From contig DTYY01000262.1 in assembly GCA_012961645.1 (NCBI GenBank), forward strand, positions 1 to 5,346: a DNA stretch of 5,346 nt, read 5' to 3'. Below the pieces are notes generated by a model. It saw nothing but the letters and a program-made list of their open reading frames with translations. It had not been told where the DNA came from and did no database searches. The first letter of the stretch is position 1. The number at the start of each line of letters is the position of its first letter. This document shows, one piece after another, positions 1 to 5,346 of this stretch. Source of the DNA: Methanosarcinales archaeon. GTDB lineage: Archaea > Halobacteriota > Methanosarcinia > Methanosarcinales > Methanogasteraceae. The position numbers and the translations under genes are program-made.

Positions 1-2
1 AT

Positions 3-479
3 GACTGCCCATTCATACCGGTCTACGAGGCGATAAGGAGTGTCAAGAAGGAGAAGGGCATACTTATCGCCGGAGACATGGGCTGCTCGATACGAACAGC
101 GCCGGTGGGAGTCGTGGATCTCGCTTATTCGCTCGGAGGTGCGATCGGGATCGCATCGGGGATGCCGGGAAAGAGTATTGCAGTCATAGGCGACTATGGT
201 CTCGTGCATTCAGGATTGCAGGCGCTGATCGATGCAAAATCCAAAAGACGTGACGTTCTGGCGATCGTTCTGCAGAACAGAGTTTCGGCGATGACCGGAG
301 GGCAGGAGGTACCCGATGTAACCGGGCTCATCCGTGCATGTTGCGAAGATGTGACGATCATCGATGAGGCTGCTGACCAGTGGTTCATCGCGCAATTGAT
401 CGCGGAGAAACTTGCCTTGCGCGGGGTATCGGTGATCGTTGCGTTCGGCGCATGCAGGAGATACGGGTATCTCGATTAG
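3..479 (+). CDS. IorA-like TPP-binding oxidoreductase subunit, 5'-partial
   Basis: The frame is open from the first complete codon at position 3, so the gene begins outside the window; the ATG at 78 is internal (residue 26 of the 158 visible). It matches the C-terminal thiamine-pyrophosphate domain of indolepyruvate:ferredoxin oxidoreductase alpha subunits, which decarboxylate aryl 2-oxoacids and pass electrons to ferredoxin. Visible signatures are a Cys-Pro near the start (DCPFIPVY), GDMGCS, the glycine-rich GGAIGIASGM, and the TPP/Mg motif GDYG (about residues 63-66) followed about 29 residues later by QNR and AMTGGQ, close to the AMTGHQ of IorA. The protein ends at GACRRYGYLD, where the TPP domain normally closes, so the C-terminal two-cluster ferredoxin domain of classical IorA is absent. 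Substrate is therefore uncertain; it may be a stand-alone 2-oxoacid oxidoreductase subunit. Family call is firm, exact enzyme is not. Confidence 0.85.
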   Translation, partial: DCPFIPVYEAIRSVKKEKGILIAGDMGCSIRTAPVGVVDLAYSLGGAIGIASGMPGKSIAVIGDYGLVHSGLQALIDAKSKRRDVLAIVLQNRVSAMTGGQEVPDVTGLIRACCEDVTIIDEAADQWFIAQLIAEKLALRGVSVIVAFGACRRYGYLD

Positions 480-502
480 ACCTTTTGGGGGGTTGTGGCA
501 GG

Positions 503-514
503 TCTGGTTTTTTT
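503..514 (+). terminator. T-rich terminator after the IorA-like gene
   Basis: Seven consecutive T (508-514) lie 29 bases past the stop codon at 479, in the 50-base gap between two convergent genes. A 6-bp inverted repeat (GTCTGG at 502-507, CCAGAC at 524-529) flanks the T tract, although its loop holds the T run, so it is not a classical hairpin followed by U. Archaeal termination often needs only a T tract, which fits. Inference from position and composition. Confidence 0.4.
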
Positions 515-529
515 GCGGCAACTCCAGAC

Positions 530-1729
530 TCATGCTAAAGGGCGAAGTCGCGTGCACATCTGGGTGAGCAGTTCCTCTCCACTGGTTGTTCCCCTTGCAA
601 TGAGTATATCACCTGCACACAGCACCGTTCTTGCGCCCGGGCTATATATCCACTTATCCTTACGTTTAACCGCCATTATATGCATCCCGGTCTCAGTTTC
701 AAGCTTCAACTCGCCGAGTGACTTTTTGGCGGCCGCCGAACCTGGTAAAATTTCCCTTTTGGTGACAACCTCGTCAGACTCGCGCACGGCAATCGCCATG
801 ATCGGATGCAACTCGATATCCCGAAGCACTACGTCGGCGATGTCATAAGCAGCATCAGAGATTGTTTCAGAAGCGTTTGCAAGATGAAGAAGCCCGCGGA
901 GCTGATCTACCTCGTCGATATGCTTTGCCGATTCGAGTACCCAGTGCTGGAGTTCGTATTTCATGCCATCCATCTTATCCTCGATGTATTTCACTTCATC
1001 GGCGATGTCCTTGTTGTAAAAGAGCATTGCGGAGTAAGCAAGCCCTACCGCAAGTTCTGACATATTCTTCATCTCGACGATCAGGTCAACAGCACGATCG
1101 AGATCGGCAAGCACACGCTTAAGCTCGAATGTGGCTCGCTGGTACTGTTTGCAGGTCGCACGCTCAATGAATAGAGGTACACCTTCGTCATGCCCGCGTG
1201 CAAAGACCACGTCGCCCGCCATAATTCTGGTGCTGTGGTCAGGATCATATATCCAGCTCTGGTCCCGTCTGATTGCGATCGCCCACATACCGGTCTCGGT
1301 CTCAAGTTCGATCTCTTCGAGCGTGCGCCCTGCCATCGGTGACTCTGCGCTGACCGTTGCTCTGGTGAGCGTCTCCTCTGCTCCACGCAGGTCAAGCTTC
1401 AGTTCGAGCGGTATCCCGAGATCGAGGAGTGCGATCTTTGCAATATCGCCTGCGGCATTCGAGATGTTCTCAGCAGCGGCGCCAGCCTGCAGCACGCCTG
1501 CAAGCGCCTCTGCCTCATCGAGCCGCCTGGCGCTTAACATCATCGATATACGCATGTAGTAATCGAGGGTATCCATCTTCTCTTCGAGGCGGATGACCTC
1601 CATTGCGATCTCCCGGTCGTCGTAGATCACAGCCGAGTATGCAAGATCAAGCATCAACTCGGACGTGTCCTTCATGTCGATCAGCAGGTCTTTCGTACTT
1701 CTTGTGCAGTATTTGAGTTCCTTTGTCAT
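530..1729 (-). CDS. PhoU and TrkA_C tandem-repeat protein (COG3273-type ion-transport regulator)
   Basis: A 399-aa soluble protein built from two copies of a PhoU-like helical unit plus a TrkA_C (RCK-C) unit: PhoU about residues 12-105, TrkA_C about 106-190, PhoU about 205-305, TrkA_C about 306-395. The copies share TSELMLDLAYSA / MSELAVGLAYSA at the helix start, LETETGM, WIY followed by P, and AGD with ARG near the ends of the TrkA_C units. TrkA_C domains bind small ligands or ions and gate cation transport, and PhoU-like domains contact transporters. Archaeal proteins of this type are commonly encoded next to MgtE-like divalent-cation transporters; none lies beside it here. No membrane segment is visible, so it should act in the cytosol or at the membrane face of a transporter. 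The ATG at 1729 has no clear Shine-Dalgarno, but homology-like sequence begins within a few residues. It converges on the IorA-like gene and diverges from the deoxyhypusine synthase gene. Confidence 0.85.
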   Translation of the reverse strand: MTKELKYCTRSTKDLLIDMKDTSELMLDLAYSAVIYDDREIAMEVIRLEEKMDTLDYYMRISMMLSARRLDEAEALAGVLQAGAAAENISNAAGDIAKIALLDLGIPLELKLDLRGAEETLTRATVSAESPMAGRTLEEIELETETGMWAIAIRRDQSWIYDPDHSTRIMAGDVVFARGHDEGVPLFIERATCKQYQRATFELKRVLADLDRAVDLIVEMKNMSELAVGLAYSAMLFYNKDIADEVKYIEDKMDGMKYELQHWVLESAKHIDEVDQLRGLLHLANASETISDAAYDIADVVLRDIELHPIMAIAVRESDEVVTKREILPGSAAAKKSLGELKLETETGMHIMAVKRKDKWIYSPGARTVLCAGDILIARGTTSGEELLTQMCTRLRPLA

Positions 1730-1877
1730 GTCGTCATGGAACCCGACACTCTAACAACAGCACACACCATCTCCCACCAGGCGTCCCACGCCGACCCTGA
1801 GGTCACGCCATCAGGTGGCACGCTCTTCCATTCTCTGGTCGTGGTATCCATCATGATACTCTCTTGGATTCGTCTGA

Positions 1878-1883
1878 TATATA
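1878..1883. promoter_or_regulatory. TATATA box in the divergent promoter region
   Basis: The 231-base gap between the divergent PhoU/TrkA_C and deoxyhypusine synthase genes contains TATATA at 1878-1883, readable on both strands. Transcription about 25 bases away would give a leader of roughly 55 bases for the synthase gene (start near 1905) or about 120 bases for the minus-strand gene (start near 1850). A second AT-rich site, TTTATCTA at 1943-1950, is too close to the ATG at 1961 to serve it, but would suit initiation at the ATG at 2000. Assigned by composition and spacing only. Confidence 0.35.
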
Positions 1884-1960
1884 GGTTTCATCGCCCTGCC
1901 ACGATTGCGCAATGCCACATCATAAGATTGATATCTCAGATGTTTATCTATGTGGAATGA

Positions 1961-2920
1961 ATGAACACGGAACACAACAAAACAGCAGACCACCATGATA
2001 TGCAACTGGACGATCCGGTCGTGCAGGCAGAGATCACTCCTGCAATGCAGGTGGACGACCTCGTCCGAGTGCTCGGAGGGTGCGGATTTGGTGCAGGGAG
2101 GCTTGCGCAAGCCTGCGATATCTACGAGGAGATGCTTGAAAGTGGCGCGACCACAAAGTTCTTCGGACTTGCCGGTGCGATGGTGCCAGCCGGCATGAGG
2201 AACATCGTATCAGGCTTGATCAGGGACGGGCACATCGATGTTCTCGTCTCAACAGGCGCAAATCTCGTGCATGACATCGTCGAATCGCTCGGACTGCCCC
2301 ATTACAGGGGTAGCGAGGTTGTTGATGACAATGCGCTGTACCGCGAGCAGATCGACCGGATATACGACGTATTCGTACCTGAACTGCATTTTACCCGGCT
2401 GGAAGAGCACCTGCTTTCTGTATTCGAAGATATGGTCGACCGCATCTCGATCAGGCAGATGCTATCAGATATCGGCAGATCGCTAAACGATCCGGACTCT
2501 CTTCTGAGGGCAGCTTATGAATGTGATGTCCCTGTATTCTGCCCTGCTGTTCAGGATTCGATGATAGGACTTCATGCGTGGCTATACCGGCAGACAAACC
2601 CGCTGAATGTCGATGTCTTCGCGGATGTCCACGAGTTCCTTGACATCTGTTTCGATGCCGAGCGGTCAGGCGCGGTCTTCACCGGGGGCGGCGTTCCAAA
2701 GAACTTTATTCTGCAGGGAACGCTCATGACATCGAAGGGATTTGACTATGCGATCCAGTTAACGACAGACCGACCCGAATCAGGTGGACTTTCAGGCGCA
2801 ACGCTCGATGAGGCAAAATCATGGGGAAAGATCAACGAAAACGCAAAATCAGTCACGGTATATGCGGATGCAACCATCACGCTGCCGATCATCGTGGCTG
2901 CGGTGCGCAGCAGACTATGA
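1961..2920 (+). CDS. dys: Deoxyhypusine synthase
   Basis: NAD-dependent enzyme that moves the 4-aminobutyl group of spermidine to a lysine of translation factor aIF5A, the first step of hypusine formation. The 319-aa length is normal for archaeal members. Visible signatures: GGCGFGAGR (39-47), the NAD-site segment VSTGANLVHD (96-105), FCPAVQDSMIG (193-203), TGGGVPKNF (241-249), DEAKSWGK with the active-site lysine at residue 290 (codon 2828-2830), and VYADATITLP near the C terminus. All key parts are present, so it should be active. The start is uncertain: ATG 1961 gives an N-terminal extension (MNTEHNKTADHHD) without a ribosome-binding site, and ATG 2000 (Met14, MQLDDPVV) would begin closer to the conserved core and fits a TATA-like box at 1943-1950. 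It is divergent from the PhoU/TrkA_C gene and appears monocistronic. Confidence 0.95.
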   Translation: MNTEHNKTADHHDMQLDDPVVQAEITPAMQVDDLVRVLGGCGFGAGRLAQACDIYEEMLESGATTKFFGLAGAMVPAGMRNIVSGLIRDGHIDVLVSTGANLVHDIVESLGLPHYRGSEVVDDNALYREQIDRIYDVFVPELHFTRLEEHLLSVFEDMVDRISIRQMLSDIGRSLNDPDSLLRAAYECDVPVFCPAVQDSMIGLHAWLYRQTNPLNVDVFADVHEFLDICFDAERSGAVFTGGGVPKNFILQGTLMTSKGFDYAIQLTTDRPESGGLSGATLDEAKSWGKINENAKSVTVYADATITLPIIVAAVRSRL

Positions 2921-2986
2921 TACTTCTCGTCTTTTGAGCCATCCAAACCCAGCTTTTGGACAAAATTTACAGTAATACCCCTTGCC

Positions 2987-3128
2987 TTACGCCGATGTGG
3001 CCGCCACCTCTTCCATAATCTCAAGATACCCGCCCCACGGATATCACGCAACGCCACAGGCTTTCGGGGCCCGTGTCCCCCAGTCTCATCATCCGCCGGA
3101 TCAAGCCCCCTTCCATGGCAGGGTTCAT
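2987..3128 (-). pseudogene. Small frameshifted reading frame overlapping the stop of the glycosyltransferase gene
   Basis: On the minus strand an ATG at 3128-3126 overlaps the glycosyltransferase stop (3127-3125) in an ATGA arrangement typical of translational coupling. The frame reads MNPAMEGGLIRRMMRLG and on through DTGPESLWRCV, then reaches a stop at 3023-3021 after 35 codons. Dropping one A after GTG (near 3043) moves into a frame reading YPWGGYLEIMEEVAATSA and a TAA at 2989-2987, which would give a product of about 46 aa. Both halves have protein-like composition and GC-rich third positions. I do not recognise the family. It could instead be the displaced C-terminus of the glycosyltransferase itself, since AglJ-type proteins run on past this point and often show an Asn-Pro there. 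Translation as one protein is inference. Confidence 0.35.
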
Positions 3129-3772
3129 ACCGAAATCACGCGATACCAGAGCATCGCCCGCAGAACAGCGAGTCCGTCCCTGATCGGACCAAACTTCGAT
3201 TCTCCGGTACGCGCCGCGTATGCGATCGGGATCTTCTTGATCCGCAGACCCTGCCGCACCGCCTTTGCCGTGATCTCGGTCTCGATTCCGAAACCATCTG
3301 ACTCAAGCCCCATCCGCGTGATCGCATCCCGGGTGATGCCCCGAAATCCTGAAAGGTTGTCGAGTCTTGCGCCATACAGTATCCGAAAGAGCGTTCTCGA
3401 TGCCCGGTCGCCGATTCTGAAGAGGAGGGGCAGCGACCCTTGTGTGAATTCCACACGTTCGCCGATCACGAGATCATAATCCTTGAGCGCATCGATGAAC
3501 TCGGGGACGCGCTCGACCGGATAGGTGTCGTCTGCATCCAGAAACAGAACATCATCATCCACGTAATCGAAAGCCACCCTGAGCGCGTCGCCTTTGCCTT
3601 TCTTATTGTCGAATATGAGCACAGCGCCCATCTGCCTCACGATATCAGCGGTTCCATCGGTGGAGTGCCCGTCAACCACCACGATCTGCTCAGAGCAGAC
3701 GCTCCTTATCTGATCGATGGTTTTTCCGATTGATTCGGCTTCATTCCTGGTCGGGAGTATGATTGTGACCAT
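3125..3772 (-). CDS. aglJ: AglJ-like family 2 glycosyltransferase (dolichol-phosphate sugar transferase)
   Basis: GT-A fold enzyme of the DPM1/AglJ group, expected to load a nucleotide-activated sugar onto dolichol phosphate at the cytoplasmic membrane face for N-glycosylation of S-layer proteins. Taking ATG 3772 as start gives 215 aa: LPTRNEAESI (6-15), VDGHSTDGT (33-41), GKGDAL (59-64), the metal-binding DAD within LDADDTYP (79-81), SGFRG (141-145), GFGIETEI (160-167) and FGPIRDG (194-200). The last three are the typical AglJ-type signature. A GTG at 3826 would add 18 residues, but ATG 3772 begins directly at the conserved MVTIILPTRNE and has an AGGT about ten bases upstream. No C-terminal membrane segment is visible and the protein stops soon after the PIRDG region, shorter than the roughly 300 aa of haloarchaeal AglJ. 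A small coupled frame follows. Sugar specificity cannot be read, so the gene symbol is tentative. Confidence 0.85.
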   Translation of the reverse strand: MVTIILPTRNEAESIGKTIDQIRSVCSEQIVVVDGHSTDGTADIVRQMGAVLIFDNKKGKGDALRVAFDYVDDDVLFLDADDTYPVERVPEFIDALKDYDLVIGERVEFTQGSLPLLFRIGDRASRTLFRILYGARLDNLSGFRGITRDAITRMGLESDGFGIETEITAKAVRQGLRIKKIPIAYAARTGESKFGPIRDGLAVLRAMLWYRVISV

Positions 3773-3829
3773 GGTAGGGATACCTGATCTGTCTGTTTCA
3801 TGTGGGGCATGTTTGCAGAACCGCACGAT

Positions 3830-3928
3830 CTACTCGGATTCGATCGTCAGCGCGCCGTGCGGACACGCTGTGATGCAGGTGCTACGCTTAGATGCACTTC
3901 GATTCATCCATCGTGAATGTGACTCCAT
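3830..3928 (-). pseudogene. Decayed [4Fe-4S] ferredoxin domain
   Basis: The minus strand encodes the second half of a ferredoxin cluster motif, TCITACPHGALTIESE, followed by TAG (3832-3830). Just upstream, in another frame, is the matching first half, VTFTMDESKCI (ATG at 3911), which runs into a TAA at 3890-3888. Removing one T (near 3890) joins them as KCI-KR-STC-ITACPHGAL. This has the C-x2-C-x2-C-x3-CP spacing, but the second cysteine is Arg (CGT, one transition from TGT) and the usual glycine is Ser (AGC from GGC). One base also seems to be missing further upstream, between ATG at 3928 and GTC. With at least one frameshift and a lost cluster ligand it cannot hold a normal cluster. It lies 57 bases upstream of the glycosyltransferase start, on the same strand. 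The ancestral protein could have been a small ferredoxin or the end of a larger iron-sulfur protein. Confidence 0.55.
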
Positions 3929-3978
3929 TTACTTGGACACTTGAACTTAAAATCTCTATCCTTACATTGGGTGGTCAA

Positions 3979-4157
3979 TCATAGTTTCTCGAACCCGTCA
4001 CGAATCGCATTGGCAATTGCTTTTTCGGCGATCCTGTAGAAAATCGTTGTAATCCAGCTTCTACCCCCTGCAGATTTGCCAATCTCCCCTTCCCGACCAA
4101 GTCTCTAATCGGTGGCTGCATCCGCAGGGCACTATGAACAACTTCACCGTAGTGTGA
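3979..4157 (-). pseudogene. Remnant of an unidentified gene upstream of the ferredoxin remnant
   Basis: On the minus strand an open stretch from 4104 to the TGA at 3981-3979 has no usable start codon and ends in a helix-like C-terminus (RIAEKAIANAIRDGFEKL). A second frame, open from 4157, contains VVHSALRMQPPIRDLVG. A single-base shift in the G-rich run near 4090 (GGGAAGGGG) would join the two as MQPPIRDLVG then EGEIGKSAGG, giving about 47 residues from the ATG at 4121. I do not recognise the family. The + strand is also open across part of this stretch, so the coding strand is not certain. No terminal repeats mark it as an insertion sequence. With the ferredoxin remnant it accounts for most of the 421-base stretch 3831-4251; the remainder is the promoter of the next gene and unexplained sequence. 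Confidence 0.3.
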
Positions 4158-4221
4158 TCAATCGGAGGGCGGGGTTTTATTCAAACGCTCGATTCCGACG
4201 GAGATATTCACGTGGAGACAA

Positions 4222-4229
4222 TTTTATTA
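4222..4229 (+). promoter_or_regulatory. TATA-like box for the hypothetical gene at 4252
   Basis: TTTTATTA is centred about 26 bases before the ATG at 4252, the expected spacing for an archaeal promoter producing a leaderless transcript. A purine-rich stretch (GTGGAGACAA) precedes it where a TFB-recognition element would sit. There is no Shine-Dalgarno at usable distance; GGGATC is about 18 bases away. Inferred from spacing and composition. Confidence 0.45.
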
Positions 4230-4251
4230 GGGATCAAAAAAATAATTAATT

Positions 4252-4560
4252 ATGAACGATCCTCACGTAAAAGCATTACACTACCGAGTTATAGTAGGAA
4301 AAGATATCGACTATAACAATGCTCCACCGATGTCCGAAACTACCAATGAGTTTGATCTGTCCATTGATGATGATACTGCAATTTTTGAGATGAATAAACA
4401 TTACTCGACCGCCGATGAAGCTAAAGAAGTGGTCGATGAATATTTAAGTGCATGGGATATATTGATTGGGTTGGAACATGATCCTGATGACTTACGTTTC
4501 GTCTTTGATCGCGCAGATGTTATTGATCGATCACCTCATAAAACTGAAAAAATATGGTGA
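4252..4560 (+). CDS. Hypothetical protein, N-terminal piece of the split gene
   Basis: 102 codons from ATG 4252, the first start after a well-spaced TATA-like box. The product is acidic with no signal peptide or membrane segment: VKALHYRVIVGKDIDY near the N-terminus (a predicted strand pair), an acidic stretch FDLSIDDDTAIF, then a helix-rich part with STADEAKEVVDEYL and DPDDLRFVFDRADV. It ends abruptly at TEKIW, directly after the A6 run where the frame is lost, so the C-terminus is probably not native. It could be translated as a truncated protein. Family not recognised. Confidence 0.6.
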   Translation: MNDPHVKALHYRVIVGKDIDYNNAPPMSETTNEFDLSIDDDTAIFEMNKHYSTADEAKEVVDEYLSAWDILIGLEHDPDDLRFVFDRADVIDRSPHKTEKIW

Positions 4561-4672
4561 GCTTGCAAACCCACGTAGCTATTACCGCCACATGTGATAC
4601 CATTCTTCATGTATCTCGTGGGCGGTATCCCTCCTTTCCCAAGAACTTATAGCGTCAACGGACGCCGAAACT

Positions 4673-5053
4673 ATGTACCTCAGATACAAAGCATATCGTC
4701 AGAACCGTGAAAAATTAACTTCTATGGCGTATATGTGCTTGACCGTTCTTGAGGGACGTGCTGCTTGGCGGGACAAAGCGACGGGAAAGAAGCGGGAAAA
4801 GGCGGCAAAGCAATACTGCATCGACATTAAAGTTTTGGATACCCTCGGAAAACTTTGTACTGCAAAAGGAGATGCAACAGAAGCCCGCAAATACCCGGAA
4901 AATGGGGCATTTACGCCCCTCAACCCGAAGGAAAAGGAATGGATTGTATCAGTTATTAAGATATTAATCTCTCGCGTAGGTGAGTATGGGTATGCACATA
5001 GCACTGGGGCTAAACTCAAGCAGATCACGATGGGGGATTTTCCTAAAATCTAG
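4673..5053 (+). CDS. Hypothetical protein, C-terminal piece of the split gene
   Basis: 126 codons from ATG 4673, though the frame is open further upstream with protein-like sequence, so this ATG is probably an internal methionine of the ancestral gene. The product is basic: a Lys/Arg-rich segment (RDKATGKKREKAAKQY) about residues 28-43, a helical KVLDTLGKLCTAKGDATEARKYPE stretch in two parts (KVLDTLGKLC, then TAKGDATEARKYPE), then FTPLNPKEKEWIVSVIKILI and a terminal KQITMGDFPKI. No catalytic motif, signal peptide or membrane segment is evident. There is no ribosome-binding site before 4673, which argues against independent translation. Family not recognised. Confidence 0.55.
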   Translation: MYLRYKAYRQNREKLTSMAYMCLTVLEGRAAWRDKATGKKREKAAKQYCIDIKVLDTLGKLCTAKGDATEARKYPENGAFTPLNPKEKEWIVSVIKILISRVGEYGYAHSTGAKLKQITMGDFPKI

Positions 5054-5177
5054 ATCTATGGTTACGATTCATGAAAGCGCATCTTTGACACTATAAATAC
5101 TCATTCTTGATCCTCTTCACCACGAAGAAATCATGTAAGCGCCTCTGCATCACGGTTTTCTTCCCCTAATCTCACGT

Positions 5178-5245
5178 GTAGCGCCGACAGTCACACGAGC
5201 CTATGCATGTGTTTTCATGGAAACATTTATGACGTAGCGCCGACA
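5178..5245. repeat. 12-bp direct repeat GTAGCGCCGACA, two copies
   Basis: GTAGCGCCGACA occurs at 5178-5189 and 5234-5245, 56 bases apart, in the non-coding tail. The preceding bases are also alike (CACGT before the first, GACG before the second). Two copies with one spacer are too few for a CRISPR array. The rest of 5054-5346 holds no gene-length frame, tRNA or clear hairpin that I can see; it contains AT-rich sequence at the right edge (5331-5346) that could belong to a promoter beyond the window. Confidence 0.5.
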
Positions 5246-5346
5246 ATTGTGGAGCATGAGACTTCGAGCTAAACCGCGCAGAGGACACGACTATTAGACT
5301 TGTTGCCAATTAGCGTTCACTTCCACCAAAAAGTTTTAAATTAAAT

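Larger units (their letters stand above)
4252..5053 (+). pseudogene. Hypothetical gene split over three frames by two single-base shifts
   Basis: Three consecutive frames on the same strand fit end to end. Frame one runs 4252-4560, frame two 4554-4652 (NMVSLQTHVAITATCDTILH onward to PKNL), and frame three holds 4673-5053 but stays open upstream, reading LIASTDAETMYLRYK. One extra base in the A6 run at 4547-4552 and one near 4649 would restore a single protein of about 267 aa without internal stops. The gene is AT-richer than the left half, with codons such as AAA, GAT and TTA, suggesting a different origin. It is soluble and acidic in the N-terminal third, basic in the middle. I do not recognise the family. 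Alternatives are a real pseudogene, assembly errors (the A run is a likely site), or frameshifting during expression; two shifts in one gene make the last unlikely. Confidence 0.55.

Noticed and set aside
1736..1960. A 74-codon + strand frame in the divergent promoter region, with a hydrophobic stretch (LVVVSIMILSWI), ending right before the synthase ATG.
   Set aside because: It covers the whole intergenic region including the TATA-like boxes, starts a few bases from a divergent start codon, has no ribosome-binding site or recognisable family, and resembles chance hydrophobic translation of T-rich promoter DNA.
2982..3479. A 165-codon + strand frame starting at TTG 2982.
   Set aside because: It is antisense to the glycosyltransferase, rich in Pro, Arg and Ser as expected of a shadow frame, and has no start signal.
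3772..3928. The ferredoxin remnant and the glycosyltransferase share a frame, separated by one TAG, suggesting a readthrough or pyrrolysine-containing fusion.
   Set aside because: The ferredoxin half is itself frameshifted and lacks a cluster cysteine, the sequence between TAG and the glycosyltransferase ATG (RFCKHAPHETD) looks non-coding, and an independent start with AGGT exists at 3772.
4545..4560. Programmed -1 frameshift at the A6 run of the hypothetical gene.
   Set aside because: A second independent shift is needed about 95 bases later at a non-slippery site, and no stimulatory structure is evident; decay or indel error explains both more simply.
5178..5245. Possible CRISPR repeat-spacer unit from the repeated 12-mer.
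   Set aside because: Only two copies, the repeat is too short, the spacing is 56 bases with no third unit, and no cas gene is present.

Overview
The window looks like a chromosomal fragment from a euryarchaeote, probably a methanogen or methane-oxidising relative (Halobacteriota-like). Three things support this: a deoxyhypusine synthase (an archaeal/eukaryotic enzyme), an AglJ-like dolichol-phosphate glycosyltransferase, and a PhoU/TrkA_C double-repeat protein of the archaeal COG3273 type. Shine-Dalgarno motifs are mostly absent and TATA-like boxes lie upstream of genes. The lineage is inferred from gene content only and cannot be fixed at genus level.

Layout. (1) 3-479 (+): 3' part of an IorA-like thiamine-pyrophosphate (TPP) protein, cut by the window start. 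(2) 530-1729 (-): PhoU-TrkA_C tandem-duplicated protein, convergent with gene 1, with a T-rich terminator between them. (3) 1730-1960: divergent promoter region. (4) 1961-2920 (+): deoxyhypusine synthase with its catalytic lysine. (5) 2987-3128 (-): small reading frame that starts inside the stop codon of the glycosyltransferase gene and seems to be frameshifted. (6) 3125-3772 (-): AglJ-like GT2 glycosyltransferase. (7) 3830-4157 (-): 'empty' by ORF calling, but it carries a decayed [4Fe-4S] ferredoxin domain and the remnant of an unidentified gene. (8) 4252-5053 (+): an AT-richer hypothetical gene lying across all three forward frames; two single-base shifts would give one protein of about 267 aa. 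(9) 5054-5346: non-coding as far as can be seen, with one 12-bp direct repeat.

The four housekeeping-like genes are intact and are not an obvious single pathway: TPP oxidoreductase, ion-transport regulation, hypusination of aIF5A and protein N-glycosylation. The right half is a patchwork of broken genes. It is either an accessory region in decay or a stretch with assembly indels; the ferredoxin remnant favours real decay because it also has apparent substitutions at cluster residues. I see no convincing new multi-gene system, CRISPR array, tRNA, rRNA or insertion sequence.
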